This document shows positions 24,325 through 33,890 of a stretch of 64,000 bases of DNA, in pieces; positions within the stretch are counted from its first letter, which is position 1; each line of letters begins with the position of its first letter. The notes under the pieces are model-generated. The model ran no database searches. It was not told where the DNA came from and saw nothing but the letters and a program-made list of their open reading frames with translations. Made by a program: the position numbers and the translations under genes. This stretch comes from Planotetraspora kaengkrachanensis (GTDB taxonomy: Bacteria > Actinomycetota > Actinomycetes > Streptosporangiales > Streptosporangiaceae), in NCBI RefSeq assembly GCF_016862895.1, contig NZ_BONV01000004.1, positions 299,056 through 363,055 of the forward strand, read 5' to 3'.

Positions 24325-24930
24325 GTGTCCACTGGTGCGTCTGCTCCCGCCCCTCGGCGTACACGCGACGCCGAGGCCACACAGCGCGCCATCCTCGGTG
24401 CCGCGGTCGACGCGTTCGCCCGCAGCGGCTATGACGGCGCGAGCACCCGCGACATCGCCCGTGACGCCGGAATCGACCCTCGGTTGATCACCCGCTACTT
24501 CGGGTCGAAGGAGGCGCTGTTCGCGCGAGCGGTGGAGGAGACCTACCGCCACCCCCTCATGATGGTCCCGGGGCGCAACCGTGACGTGGCCGAGGCGCTG
24601 CTCAGCGACGCGCCGCTGGAGCAGGCCAAGGGGCTTCTGCTCACCATCCGCTCGGCCGGGAACGAGCGGGCCGTCGAGATCATGCGCGACCACCTCGAGC
24701 AGCACTATCAGCGTGACCTCTCCGACGCGCTCGCCGGCCCCGATCCGGGGACGCGAGCCGCGCTGTTGATCGCCATCTGCACCGGCGTGCAGATGCAACG
24801 CAATGTCCTGCGCAACCGGGCGCTGCAGGCCGCGGATTCGGCCACGATCATCGATCTGCTCGCCGCCGCACTCGACCTCATCGGTGCGAGAGGCGTGCCC
24901 ACTTCCGCGGACGGCCCTCCGAGCGCCTGA
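24325..24930 (+). CDS. TetR-family transcriptional regulator
   Basis: 201 residues from GTG 24325. HTH: TQRAILGAAVDAFARSGYDG, ASTRDIARDAGIDPRLITRY-FGSKEALF. C-terminal domain of the TetR_C_17-like type. Divergent from the AKR gene and probably its repressor through the palindromes at 24258-24296. Confidence 0.92.
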   Translation: MSTGASAPAPRRTRDAEATQRAILGAAVDAFARSGYDGASTRDIARDAGIDPRLITRYFGSKEALFARAVEETYRHPLMMVPGRNRDVAEALLSDAPLEQAKGLLLTIRSAGNERAVEIMRDHLEQHYQRDLSDALAGPDPGTRAALLIAICTGVQMQRNVLRNRALQAADSATIIDLLAAALDLIGARGVPTSADGPPSA

Positions 24931-25021
24931 GACTCGCCCATATTGTCCGCTGTCGGCGCATCGGGTCCGCTGTGAGTGAATCAGCCTGGGTCTTCAGCGT
25001 TCGCGGTGCTTGGGTGTCGGA

Positions 25022-26008
25022 ATGGAGCTCTTGATACTTGGCGGAACAGCGTGGGTGGGCCGGGAGTTGTCGCGGCAGGCCATCGGGCTCGGTCATCGGG
25101 TGACGTGCCTCGCTCGCGGCGAAAGCGGGGCGGTCGCGGAGGGGGCGACGCTGGTGGCCGCCGACCGGCGCGATCCTTCGGCGTACGAACCATTGCTCGA
25201 CCGCGAATGGGATGCGGTCATCGAGGTGTCATGGCAGCCGGGCTTCGTCCGTGAGGCGCTCGGCATGCTGGGCGGCAGGGCCAGGCACTGGGTCTATGTC
25301 TCATCCGTCAGTGCCTACGCTTCCCATGCCGTGCCGGACGCTGACGAATCCACGGCCCTGCTTGCTCCGACCGATCGAAGCGAGGTCGACCGCGAGCGGT
25401 ACGGCGAGGCGAAGGTCGCCTGCGAGCAGGCGTCGGAGGCCGTGGTGGGCGACCGCCTTCTCATCGCGCGTGCCGGTCTCATCGGCGGCCCGGGTGATCA
25501 CAGCGGACGTTCCGGCTACTGGGTGGCTCGGGCCGCGCGCGATCCGTACGGGCCGATGCTGGTTCCCGACGCACCGGCGGCGGCGACACAGGCGGTCGAC
25601 GTGCGGGACCTCGCCGCCTGGCTGCTCGCCGCCGCGGAGGCGGGGACGGTGGGCACATACGACGCCGTTGGTCCGGTCGTTCCGTTCGGAGAGTGGATCG
25701 AGTTGTCGCGCGCCATCGGTGGGCACGCCGGTCCGGTGGTCACCGCCGACACGGCCTGGCTGCTCGCGAACGGCGTGGCCGAGTACATGGGGGCCGAGTC
25801 GCTGCCGATGTGGCTGGTCGAGCCGGGGTGGGAGGGGTGGTCGGCCCGGAACGGGTCTGCGGCTCGCGCCGCGGGGCTCCGTCATCGGCCCCGGGCGGAG
25901 ATGCTGGCCGACACGCTGCTCTGGGAACGCGAGCAGGGTCTGGACCGGGCAAGACGTGCCGGCCTCAGTGTCCAGCGCGAGCGCGAGTTGCTCGACGCTC
26001 TCGGCTGA
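25022..26008 (+). CDS. NAD-dependent epimerase/dehydratase-family protein
   Basis: 328 residues from ATG 25022. Rossmann start [20 protein letters not shown] with G-G-T-x-W-V-G in place of the canonical G-x-x-G-x-x-G, then [16 protein letters not shown] and [13 protein letters not shown] (Tyr-x3-Lys). Extended-SDR, reductase type; substrate unknown. Followed by a weak terminator (26028-26050). Confidence 0.85.
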   Translation: MELLILGGTAWVGRELSRQAIGLGHRVTCLARGESGAVAEGATLVAADRRDPSAYEPLLDREWDAVIEVSWQPGFVREALGMLGGRARHWVYVSSVSAYASHAVPDADESTALLAPTDRSEVDRERYGEAKVACEQASEAVVGDRLLIARAGLIGGPGDHSGRSGYWVARAARDPYGPMLVPDAPAAATQAVDVRDLAAWLLAAAEAGTVGTYDAVGPVVPFGEWIELSRAIGGHAGPVVTADTAWLLANGVAEYMGAESLPMWLVEPGWEGWSARNGSAARAAGLRHRPRAEMLADTLLWEREQGLDRARRAGLSVQRERELLDALG

Positions 26009-26027
26009 CAGGGATCATCCAAGCTCA

Positions 26028-26050
26028 CAGGTCCCTACGGGGGCCTCTTC
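26028..26050. terminator. Terminator between epimerase and MarR genes
   Basis: Imperfect AGGTCCC-tac-GGGGGCCT stem followed by CTTCT; convergent gene ends. Confidence 0.6.
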
Positions 26051-26062
26051 TGTGCGGCGTGG

Positions 26063-26548
26063 TCACCGCGTCGGCTGGTCCGTGGAGAGTTTCCGGGCGA
26101 GGTCGGTGCGCTGGAGGTCGGTGATCTGGCGGAACGCCTGCTTGAAGGCGGCGTAGACCTCCTCGCCCAGGGCCTGCGCGTGCCTGCGCTCGATGTCCGC
26201 CACGATGGCGTCCGACCGCGCCATCTCGTCGAGCCCGAGCGGGGTGGGCACGATGAGCTTCGCCCGCCGGTCCTGCGGATCGGGCTCGCGGCGCACGTAG
26301 CCCAGCTCGACCAGTTCGTCGACCAGCGTGCCGATCACCTGCTTGTGCTGGCCTGACTGCTGGGAAAGATCCGTCGCACGGCTGCCCTCCTCGTCGAGGT
26401 AGGCCAGCACTGCTCCGTGCCGGGGCCTGAGGTGGGGATGCCCCTGCCGGCCGAGGGTCGTGAACAGCTCCTTCTGGAGGGCGAACAGCGTCTGGCCGGC
26501 CATGATGCCGAGGTCGGGGTCGATCTGCTTGCGTTCGCTGCGCCGCAT
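26063..26548 (-). CDS. MarR-family transcriptional regulator
   Basis: 161 residues. Winged helix: HPHLRPRHGAVLAYLDEEGS, RATDLSQQSGQHKQVIGTLV (recognition helix), wing VRREPDPQDRRAKLIVPTPL. Divergent from the ABM/NmrA operon; direct repeats TAGTCACTAA lie between them. Confidence 0.92.
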   Translation of the reverse strand: MRRSERKQIDPDLGIMAGQTLFALQKELFTTLGRQGHPHLRPRHGAVLAYLDEEGSRATDLSQQSGQHKQVIGTLVDELVELGYVRREPDPQDRRAKLIVPTPLGLDEMARSDAIVADIERRHAQALGEEVYAAFKQAFRQITDLQRTDLARKLSTDQPTR

Positions 26549-26571
26549 CGGGGGTCACCTGTCTGCTCGAT

Positions 26572-26597
26572 TAGTCACTAAACTTGATAGTCACTAA
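26572..26597. promoter_or_regulatory. Direct repeats TAGTCACTAA (x2, 16-bp period) in MarR/ABM promoter
   Basis: Copies at 26572-26581 and 26588-26597 in an A/T-rich divergent promoter; candidate MarR binding site or promoter core. Confidence 0.6.
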
Positions 26598-26643
26598 CTC
26601 TTACTATATTCTCGTATCGCCTGCTCACACATGGAGGAGACGC

Positions 26644-26946
26644 ATGACCACCGTAGAACTGACCCGGTTCCATGTGGTGCCCGAGCACGTGGAACGACTA
26701 CTCGCCGCCCGACCGGCGATGCTCGCCGACTTCCGGGCCGACCGTTCCGGCTTCCTGGGCGCCCGCCTGGTCCGCCTGCCCGGCGACGAATGGCTGGACA
26801 TCGTGTACTGGCGGACGCCCGAGGACTTCGCGGACTCACGGGCGAAGGGCGCGAACCTTCCCGGAATCACAGCCTTCTTCGAGGCCATCGACCACGTGGT
26901 GTCCGCCGAGGAAGGCACCACCATTGAAGACGAGGACGAACGATGA
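26644..26946 (+). CDS. Antibiotic-biosynthesis-monooxygenase (ABM) domain protein
   Basis: 100 residues from ATG 26644 with GGAGGAG at 26631-26637. VELTRFHVVPEHVERLLAAR, GFLGARLVRLPGDEWLDIVY and WRTPEDFADSRAK match the dimeric ferredoxin-like ABM fold. Stop overlaps the next ATG (ATGA), so co-translated with the NmrA-like gene. May oxidise or bind a small aromatic; no catalytic assignment. Confidence 0.85.
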   Translation: MTTVELTRFHVVPEHVERLLAARPAMLADFRADRSGFLGARLVRLPGDEWLDIVYWRTPEDFADSRAKGANLPGITAFFEAIDHVVSAEEGTTIEDEDER

Positions 26947-27788
26947 CCATCTTGATCACTGGTGCGACCGGCAACGTTTCCGGTGCACTCCTGCGTTCCC
27001 TGCCCACCACCGACGACGTCCGGGTGCTCGTGCGTGACGCCGCCAAGGCGGGCGACGTCGCCGGGGCCGAGGTCGTCGTCGGCGACCTCGAACAGCCCCG
27101 CACGCTCGGCCCTGCCTTCGAGGGGGTCGACACCCTGTGGCTGCTCACGGCGATGGGCCCGCAGGCGCCGCACGCCTCCATGAACGCCGTCTGGGCCGCT
27201 CGCCGGGCGGGGGTGCGCCACATCGTGCGCATGTCCGCCGTCGGCGCGGGCCATGAGGCTCCCACCCGCAACGGGCGTCTCCACGCTCTGTCGGACGCCG
27301 AGCTCATGGCCTCCGGCCTGGGCTGGACCATCATCAGGCCGCACTTCTTCATGCAGAACCTGCTCGGCTCGGTGAACGGCGACACGCTGTTCGGAAATCT
27401 GGGGGAGGGCCGCCTCGGCATGATCGACGTGCGGGACATCGCCGACTTCGCCGCACGCGTGCTGACCGAGCCCGAGATGCACGAGGGCAGGATCTACACG
27501 CTGACCGGCCCGGCCGTCATCTCCTTGAAGGAGGCCGCCGAGCAGTTCGGAACAGTGCTCGGCACGCCGATCCGCTATCACTCGCTGAGCGAGCCGGAGG
27601 CCTACCAGGCCATGCTCGGGGCCGGGTTGCCCGACTGGATCGCCGCCGTCAACGCCGAGTACGGCACCGCCTACGCAGGCGGTTGGGGGGACTTCACGAC
27701 GCCGGACTACCTCGACGTCATGGGTCGCCCCGCCCGGTCGTTCGCCGACTTCGCCCGCAACTTCGCCGACCGCATCCGGGGTGCCTGA
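26943..27788 (+). CDS. NmrA/NAD(P)H-binding atypical SDR
   Basis: 281 residues. MTILITGATGNVSGALLRSL (GxxGxxG), VGDLEQPRTLGPAFEGVDTL and HIVRMSAVGAG are typical of the NmrA/quinone-reductase-like group (QOR2-like). 4-bp overlap with the ABM gene. The MarR-ABM-NmrA arrangement suggests a quinone or aromatic stress response. Confidence 0.9.
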   Translation: MTILITGATGNVSGALLRSLPTTDDVRVLVRDAAKAGDVAGAEVVVGDLEQPRTLGPAFEGVDTLWLLTAMGPQAPHASMNAVWAARRAGVRHIVRMSAVGAGHEAPTRNGRLHALSDAELMASGLGWTIIRPHFFMQNLLGSVNGDTLFGNLGEGRLGMIDVRDIADFAARVLTEPEMHEGRIYTLTGPAVISLKEAAEQFGTVLGTPIRYHSLSEPEAYQAMLGAGLPDWIAAVNAEYGTAYAGGWGDFTTPDYLDVMGRPARSFADFARNFADRIRGA

Positions 27789-27837
27789 GTACCGCCACGC
27801 GTGCCTGAGCCCCGGCATCGGCATAGGGGGCTCGCCC

Positions 27838-28233
27838 TCAGGAGTCGAGCGCGTGCCCTGTCGTCGCGTCGATGTGGTCGGGGATCTCGGCGTGGCGGTC
27901 GCCGACCGTCGGTGTCCCGGTGGGCTCGAACATGAGGATCGAGGCTCCGGCGGGAACTGACGGCTTGTGCTCCGTGCCGCGGGGGACGGTGAACACCGCG
28001 CCCTGCGGGAGCCGGACCGTGCGCTCCCCGCCGGGCTCGCGCAAGGAGATGTGCAACTCCCCGTCGAGCACCAGGAAGAACTCGTCGGTGTCGTCGTGGA
28101 CGTGCCAGATGTGCTCACCCTCGACCTTCGCGACGCGTACGTCGTAGTCGTTGACGCGCGTGACGATGCGAGGGCTCCACAGGGCGTCGAAGGAGGCCAG
28201 GGCCTTGCCGAGGGCGATGGGTTCGTTGCTCAC
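27838..28233 (-). CDS. Cupin-domain protein
   Basis: 131 residues. Cupin motif 1 HIWHVHDDTDEFFLVLDGEL and motif 2 PQGAVFTVPRGTEHKP supply the His/Glu metal ligands. Small single-domain cupin; substrate unknown. Divergent from the GlxA-type regulator, which probably controls it. Confidence 0.9.
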   Translation of the reverse strand: MSNEPIALGKALASFDALWSPRIVTRVNDYDVRVAKVEGEHIWHVHDDTDEFFLVLDGELHISLREPGGERTVRLPQGAVFTVPRGTEHKPSVPAGASILMFEPTGTPTVGDRHAEIPDHIDATTGHALDS

Positions 28234-28285
28234 GAGGGCATCCTGACCCAGTGGGCACGAGCGGCGTGAGTGCTAGGAATAGCAC

Positions 28286-29299
28286 ATGGCGCAAGAATCC
28301 TCGCACGTCGCTCACACGGTGGATCCGCACCGGGTCGTCGTGATCGTGGACCAGAACTCCAACCCCTTCGAGCTGGGCTGCGCGACCGAGGTCTTCGGCC
28401 TGCGCAGGCCCGAGCTCGGGCGCGATCTCTACGACTTCCGCCTGTGTTCCCCCGAGCCGCGCACGCTGATGCGGGACGGGTTCTTCACGCTCACGGGCGT
28501 CGCCGGCCTGGAGGCCGCCGAATCGGCGAACACGTTGATCGTCCCCAACCGTCCCGACGTCGAGGTGCCCCGCCGCCCCGCCGTACTCGATGCCATCAGG
28601 CGGGCACATGCGCGCGGCGCCCGCCTGGTCGGCTTCTGCAGCGGTGCTTTCACCCTGGCCGAGGCCGGGGTGCTCGACGGGCGCCGGGCCACCGCCCACT
28701 GGCAGTGGGCGGAGTCATTCCGGGCCCGCTTCCCTTCCGTCCGGCTCGAGACAGACGTGCTGTTCGTGGACGACGGTGACATCCTCACGGCCGCGGGGAG
28801 CGCCGCGGCGCTCGACCTCGGCCTGTACATCGTCGGGCGCGACCACGGCGCGGAGGTCGCCAACTCCGTGAGCCGGCGGCTCGTCTTCGCCGCGCACCGC
28901 GACGGCGGGCAGCGTCAGTTCGTGGAGCGGCCCGTGCCCGACGTGCCGGATGAGTCCCTGGCCCCGCTCCTGGCCTGGGCCCAGGAGCGGCTGGACGCCC
29001 CGATCACGGTGTCCGACCTCGCAGCGCGCGCCTCGGTCAGCCCGGCCACCCTGCATCGCCGCTTCCGGGCGCAGCTGGGCACCACGCCGCTGGCGTGGCT
29101 CACCGGGGAACGGCTTGCCCTGGCGTGCCGGTTGATCGAGCGGGGCGAGCCGCGGTTCGAGATGGTCGCACGGCACAGCGGGCTGGGCACCGCCGCCAAT
29201 TTGCGTGCGCTGATGCGCCGCAAGATCGGGCTGACCCCGTTGGAGTACCGCCACCGATTCGGCCTGGGTATCGGCCAGGGACCGGTCTCGTCCTCCTAG
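28286..29299 (+). CDS. GlxA/FtrA-type AraC-family regulator
   Basis: 337 residues. N-terminal DJ-1/PfpI-like domain (VVVIVDQNSNPFELGCATEV, nucleophile-elbow region VGFCSGAFTLAEAG, HWQWAESF), C-terminal double AraC HTH (ITVSDLAARASVSPATLHRR, ARHSGLGTAANLRALMRRKI-GLTPLEYR). The family senses metabolites through the DJ-1-like domain. Divergent from the cupin gene. Confidence 0.94.
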   Translation: MAQESSHVAHTVDPHRVVVIVDQNSNPFELGCATEVFGLRRPELGRDLYDFRLCSPEPRTLMRDGFFTLTGVAGLEAAESANTLIVPNRPDVEVPRRPAVLDAIRRAHARGARLVGFCSGAFTLAEAGVLDGRRATAHWQWAESFRARFPSVRLETDVLFVDDGDILTAAGSAAALDLGLYIVGRDHGAEVANSVSRRLVFAAHRDGGQRQFVERPVPDVPDESLAPLLAWAQERLDAPITVSDLAARASVSPATLHRRFRAQLGTTPLAWLTGERLALACRLIERGEPRFEMVARHSGLGTAANLRALMRRKIGLTPLEYRHRFGLGIGQGPVSSS

Positions 29300-29315
29300 C
29301 AGGCCTGCCGGGGGG

Positions 29316-30116
29316 TCAGGCCAGACGGGTGGCGGAGATCCCGCCGTCCACGTAGAGCGTGATGCCGTGCACCATGGCCGCGTCGTCGCTGACGACGTAC
29401 AGGACGCCCTTGGCGATGTCGTCCGGCCGGACGACGACGCCCGCAGGGGTGGCGGCGGTCATCGCGTCGAGCTGCGCGCGGCCCGCCTCGTTGCCCGGCG
29501 TGAGGGTCGCCCCCGGCGCGACGGTGTTCACCCGTACTCCGCGCGGCCCGTACTCCGCCGCCCAGCTGCGGGTGAGTTGCTCGTCAGCCGCCTTGGTCGC
29601 GGTGTACATCGCCGCGAAGGGGCTGCCGACCCGGGCCATCCAGGAGCCGATGGTGACGATGGCGCCGCTGCCCCGCTCGGCCATGGCCGGCGCCATCGCG
29701 GCCACCAGGACGTGGGGGGCGCGGACGTTGACCGCGAGCATGGCGTCGAGGTCCGCGTCCGGCAGATCCTCGGTCAGCGTCGCCGGGTAGATGCCCGCGT
29801 TGTTGACCAGGATGTCGACGCGTCCGCCGAGCGCGTCCGTGGCCCGCGCGGCGAAGGCGCGCAGCTGCTCGTAGCCGCCTGCCAGGTCCGCCGCGACGAA
29901 GTCGGCGCGCCCGCCGGACCGCCTGATCTCCTCGACGACCCGCTCGCCGCGTGTCGCCTGGCGACCGCTGACGACGACGTGTGCGCCCTCGCCGGCCAGT
30001 ACGCGGGCGATCGCCGCGCCGATCCCGCTGGTCGAGCCGGTGACCACGGCGGTGCGGCCGGACAGACGGGAACCGGAGGCGGCGGGTGTGATGTCGGTTG
30101 TGTGAAGGGAAGTCAT
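29316..30116 (-). CDS. Classical SDR oxidoreductase
   Basis: 266 residues from ATG 30116 (AAAGGGATCC upstream). GRTAVVTGSTSGIGAAIARV (TGxxxGIG), NNAGIYPAT (NNAG), IVTIGSWMARVG with catalytic Ser and MYTATKAADEQL (Tyr-x3-Lys). Divergent from an XRE-family regulator that may control it. Confidence 0.94.
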   Translation of the reverse strand: MTSLHTTDITPAASGSRLSGRTAVVTGSTSGIGAAIARVLAGEGAHVVVSGRQATRGERVVEEIRRSGGRADFVAADLAGGYEQLRAFAARATDALGGRVDILVNNAGIYPATLTEDLPDADLDAMLAVNVRAPHVLVAAMAPAMAERGSGAIVTIGSWMARVGSPFAAMYTATKAADEQLTRSWAAEYGPRGVRVNTVAPGATLTPGNEAGRAQLDAMTAATPAGVVVRPDDIAKGVLYVVSDDAAMVHGITLYVDGGISATRLA

Positions 30117-30218
30117 GGATCCCTTTGTAGGGGCGGGCCCGGGCACCGGGCCAGGACAGGTCGAGCCTGGGCACGGCAGGACCACCCAGAGCGCCGGCAG
30201 GCCGCCTAACCTGGAGGA

Positions 30219-31061
30219 ATGCCACGCGACCGCGCCGCGCTCGGCGCGTTCCTACGCTCCCGCCGGGACCGGCTCACCCCCTCCCAGGCGGGCATCGAAG
30301 CCTTCCCCGGGGCCCGGCGGGTGCCGGGGCTGCGGCGGGAGGAACTGGCCGTGCTGGCCGGCCTGAGCCCGGACTACTACAGCCGGCTCGAACAGGGACG
30401 CCAGGCCAACATCTCCGCCGAGGTGCTCGACGCGTTGGCCCGGGCGCTGCGCCTGGACGAGGTCGAGCACGCTCATCTCCGCGACCTCGCCGCGCCCACC
30501 GCGCGGCGCCGCACCGCGACCTCGCACGCGGTTCAACGGCCCGATCCCGGGCTGCTCAGGCTGATGCGGACACTCGATCACGTCCCGGTGCTGCTGCTCG
30601 GCCATCGCGGCGTGGTCCTGGCACGCAACGCCCTGCTGGCGGAGGTGCTGGGCCGTCCGCTGGAGCCGGGGGCGTCGTTCGTCCGCTTCATGTTCCAGGA
30701 CCCGGTGGCCCGTGAGCGGATCGTGAACTGGGCGGACTTCGCCTCGGCCACCGTCGCGACGATGCGCAGGGAGATCGCCCGACGCCCGTACGACAAGCGT
30801 CTCGCGGCGCTCATGGACGAGTTGCGCGCGACCGACGGCGACGTCGCCCGGTGGTGGGACGATCACGCCGTCCGCGACTACGCGTCGGTGACCAAGCGCG
30901 TCCAGCATCCCGCCGCCGGCCCGATGTCCTTCGACATCGAGATCGTCTGCGCTCCGCACGAGCCGGACCAGCGGCTCGTCGTCTACACCACCGAGCCCGA
31001 CTCACCCACCGCTCGCGTCCTGCCGATCCTGGCCAGTTGGAACCCCGCGCCCCATCCCTGA
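30219..31061 (+). CDS. XRE-family regulator with MmyB-like ligand domain
   Basis: 280 residues. HTH: ALGAFLRSRRDRLTPSQAGI, RRVPGLRREELAVLAGLSPD-YYSRLEQGR; C-terminal MmyB-like PAS-type domain (LLGHRGVVLARNALLAEVLG, RRPYDKRLAALMDELRATDG, FDIEIVCAPHEPDQRLVVYT). Very common actinobacterial layout paired with SDR oxidoreductases, as here. Confidence 0.93.
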   Translation: MPRDRAALGAFLRSRRDRLTPSQAGIEAFPGARRVPGLRREELAVLAGLSPDYYSRLEQGRQANISAEVLDALARALRLDEVEHAHLRDLAAPTARRRTATSHAVQRPDPGLLRLMRTLDHVPVLLLGHRGVVLARNALLAEVLGRPLEPGASFVRFMFQDPVARERIVNWADFASATVATMRREIARRPYDKRLAALMDELRATDGDVARWWDDHAVRDYASVTKRVQHPAAGPMSFDIEIVCAPHEPDQRLVVYTTEPDSPTARVLPILASWNPAPHP

Positions 31062-31086
31062 CCAGGCCTGCACCCGGCGGCGCCGA

Positions 31087-31488
31087 TTACCAGTGGCCCA
31101 CCCAGTAGTTCTGGTGGATGTGGCAGTTGTTCTTCCACTTACAGGATGCGGCCTGAACGGCGGTGACGCCGCTGTTGCTGTTCAGCTGCTGTGTTCCACG
31201 CTGGAAGACGGGGCTGCGCCTCAACCGCACGTACGCCATGCTTCTCTTGTTGTGGTGAGTCTTGTTCTGGTTTTCGTTGCCCTGTGCGCCGCGGATGTTC
31301 TTGTCTTTCTGCGAGCCGGCTCCGCTGTTATTTGAACCGTTTCCTCCGGGGCCGTCGCCTGTCGACGTCGCGACCGCCGGCGACGCGATGACGACCGTTC
31401 CCAGCACGATGACAGCCGGCAGAAGTGCCAGCCGGCGCCGGGTGAGCGCTCTTCGGGCAAGCGGATTCGCCGTACGTTGTCGACTCAT
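31087..31488 (-). CDS. Small secreted hypothetical protein
   Basis: 133 residues from ATG 31488. Long Arg-rich signal peptide (RRALTRRRLALLPAVIVLGT to SPAVA), then a G/S/N/Q-rich low-complexity linker (about residues 41-80) and a C-terminal part with two Cys in SCKWKNNCHIHQNYW that may form a disulfide or metal site. No family recognised. Confidence 0.65.
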   Translation of the reverse strand: MSRQRTANPLARRALTRRRLALLPAVIVLGTVVIASPAVATSTGDGPGGNGSNNSGAGSQKDKNIRGAQGNENQNKTHHNKRSMAYVRLRRSPVFQRGTQQLNSNSGVTAVQAASCKWKNNCHIHQNYWVGHW

Positions 31489-31607
31489 TTTCGGCGCACC
31501 TTCAGGGTGACTAGTGCTGGTCACTTCGGATCGGTCGGATATGTACCCGCGATCCGGAGACCGTCCTTATCTGAACGATGCTCGGTGGAGAACATTGCCG
31601 GCCCTTT

Positions 31608-31644
31608 GCGTGGTGGGGCGCCGCCTGGCGACGCCCCACCACGC
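31608..31644. terminator. Strong hairpin downstream of MFS gene
   Basis: Perfect 13-bp stem GCGTGGTGGGGCG / CGCCCCACCACGC with 11-nt loop. A tandem CCGAAACG-type repeat (three copies, about 31670-31693) lies between it and the MFS stop. Confidence 0.8.
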
Positions 31645-31694
31645 GGGCTCCAAGAAATCCCTGTCCCTGACCGAAACGCCGAAACGCCGAAACG

Positions 31695-32975
31695 CTACGG
31701 CGTTCCGGCGACGGGTTGGGGCGTTCCGAGAGGGATGTCGCGCATTCCGCGCAGCGGTGAGAAGAACAACCACAGCCCCGCGCAGCAGCCGCCGACGACG
31801 GCGATCCACAGGGTGGTCCGGACGCCGAGGGTGGTGGCGAGCGCGCCGCCGGCCAGACCGCCCAGCGGCAGCGTGCCCCAGTTGATCCAGCGTGCGGCGG
31901 CGCTGACCCGGCCCAGCATGTCCGGAGGACAGGCGGCCTGACGATAACTGGTCAGCGAGATACCCGCGACGGTCGAGGCGAAGGTCCACGAGATCCAGCC
32001 GAAGCCGAACAGCAGCACCCACCAGCCGTGCCCGGCCAGCGGGATCAGCAGGCCGGGCAGCGACAGCACCGTCATCGCGATCCAGGCGATCCGCGCCGAG
32101 CCGACCTTCCGGGCGAGGAACCGTGCCGCCACGCCGCCGGCCACTCCGCCGACGGCTCCCAGCGCCAGCAGCAGCCCGACCAGGCCCGGACGCAGTTGCA
32201 GCGTACGGATCAGGAAAAGCGGGCCGAGGGTCTCCACGATGATGACGAAGAAGTTGGCGGTGCCGTTGAACGCCACCGAGTTCCGCAGGATGGGATCGTG
32301 CGCGACGTAGGCGAGCCCCGCGCCGATCTGCGACCGCAGCGTCGGCCGCCGGCCGGCCTCGGCCCGGGGCCGGCGCGGCTCGCGGGTGCGGATCGTCGTC
32401 AGCGAACCCGCCGACAACGCGAAGGAGAGCGCGTCGGCGACCATCGCTCCCGCGGCGCCGATGAGTGTCACCAGTCCCGCGCCGACACTGGGTCCGGCGA
32501 TCTGCGCGACCGACTGTGAGGCGGCGAGCCTGCCGTTGCCGTCCATGAGCTGGTCGCGGTCGAGCAGCACCGGCAGATAACTCTGGTACGCCACCGAGAA
32601 GAACACGGAGAACACGCTGGAGACCAGGGCCACGGTGTACAGCTGGGCGAGAGTCAGCGCGTCGAAGGCGTAGGCCAGCGGCACCGAGCCGATCACCAGG
32701 CAGAGGGCGAGGTCGCACCCGATCATCAACCGGCGCTTTGCGACTCGGTCCACGATGGCCCCGGCGGGCAGGGCCACCAGCAGATACGCACACGTCTGCG
32801 CCGCCGACAACAGCCCGACCTGGAACGCGGAGGCGTCCAACACCACGACGGCGACCAGCGGCAGGGCGAGAACGGAGATCTGCGAACCCATCTCGCTGAC
32901 CGTCTGGCCACCCCATAACAGCATGAATTCGCGGTTATGCCAGATTGGGGGGCGTCGTCCACTACCGGCAGACAT
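31695..32975 (-). CDS. MFS transporter (enterobactin-exporter/macrolide-efflux type)
   Basis: 426 residues, about 12 helices. N-terminal FMLLWGGQTVSEMGSQISVL-ALPLVAV and PAGAIVDRVAKRRLMIGCDL (motif A) are typical of the MFS_3/MefA-like drug or siderophore efflux group. Ends VAGTP before the terminator at 31608-31644. Confidence 0.9.
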   Translation of the reverse strand: MSAGSGRRPPIWHNREFMLLWGGQTVSEMGSQISVLALPLVAVVVLDASAFQVGLLSAAQTCAYLLVALPAGAIVDRVAKRRLMIGCDLALCLVIGSVPLAYAFDALTLAQLYTVALVSSVFSVFFSVAYQSYLPVLLDRDQLMDGNGRLAASQSVAQIAGPSVGAGLVTLIGAAGAMVADALSFALSAGSLTTIRTREPRRPRAEAGRRPTLRSQIGAGLAYVAHDPILRNSVAFNGTANFFVIIVETLGPLFLIRTLQLRPGLVGLLLALGAVGGVAGGVAARFLARKVGSARIAWIAMTVLSLPGLLIPLAGHGWWVLLFGFGWISWTFASTVAGISLTSYRQAACPPDMLGRVSAAARWINWGTLPLGGLAGGALATTLGVRTTLWIAVVGGCCAGLWLFFSPLRGMRDIPLGTPQPVAGTP

Positions 32976-33082
32976 TCGGCCAATGGTGCCATCGGTCCCA
33001 CTTTCGTGGGCGGACGAACACGCCGGTGCCGCCGATCAAACGATCAACCGCGGTCGACCGGCGGCCGGCCGTGCGCATCACG

Positions 33083-33691
33083 TCACGAGATCATGTCCAG
33101 TGCCTTCTCCAGATCGGCGATGCCGCCGTACAGGACGCCGGTCATCCCGAGTGCCTCGGCGGCCTCGACGTTCTCCCTGCGGTCGTCGACGAACAGGCAC
33201 TGACGCGGTGCGACGCCCGCGCGTTCGGCGGCGATCTCGTAGATCCGCCTGTCCGGCTTGACGACGCCGACGCGGGCGCTGCTGACGACGTCGTCCGCGA
33301 AATGGGTCAGCCCGAGCGAGGCGAGGTCGGCCTCCAGGGACAGCGTCGCGTTGGTGACGAGCACGACGGGCACGTGAGCCTGTACGCGTCGGAGCAGCCC
33401 GAGCACGTCTTCGTCGACCCGGAACTCGGCGGAGGCGAACTCCTCGCCCAGTCGTCGAGCCTGCTCCTCCGGGACCAGCTCGGACAGCCCGGTCACGATC
33501 GACTCCACCCACTGCTCGGTCGTGATCTTTCCCAGCAACGCCGGCAGGTCGCGCTCACGAGCGAAGGCGATCTCACTCGTGATGCCTTCCGGCAACCCCG
33601 CCGCCCGCTCCAGGCGAGCCGTCTCGGCCGTGTCGTAGAACCGGATCACACCGTCGAAGTCGCATAACACCGCGGCGAAGGGCAACGTCAT
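33083..33691 (-). CDS. HAD-superfamily hydrolase (subfamily IA)
   Basis: 202 residues from ATG 33691 (GGGAGATCCG upstream). Motif I VLCDFDGVIRF, motif II VVLVTNATL, motif III VVKPDRRIYEIAA, motif IV FVDDRRENVEAAEALG. Phosphatase of small molecules, likely phosphoglycolate- or sugar-phosphatase-like; substrate unknown. Confidence 0.92.
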   Translation of the reverse strand: MTLPFAAVLCDFDGVIRFYDTAETARLERAAGLPEGITSEIAFARERDLPALLGKITTEQWVESIVTGLSELVPEEQARRLGEEFASAEFRVDEDVLGLLRRVQAHVPVVLVTNATLSLEADLASLGLTHFADDVVSSARVGVVKPDRRIYEIAAERAGVAPRQCLFVDDRRENVEAAEALGMTGVLYGGIADLEKALDMIS

Positions 33692-33890
33692 CGGATCTCC
33701 CTGTCCAGCAACCCCGGGTCGGGTGCGAGGCTCGTACGGTCTGCGCGGCCGCGACTTCTGAGACGCGGTCAAGCGTGATCAGGGTAGTCAGAGATCTCGT
33801 GGCCGGTGCGATCCGCCGTCCCGAGCCTGTGCACCGGCAGTCGATCCGCTCGATCGAGGCGGCGCGTAAGGCGTGCGTACGCTGTCCGCC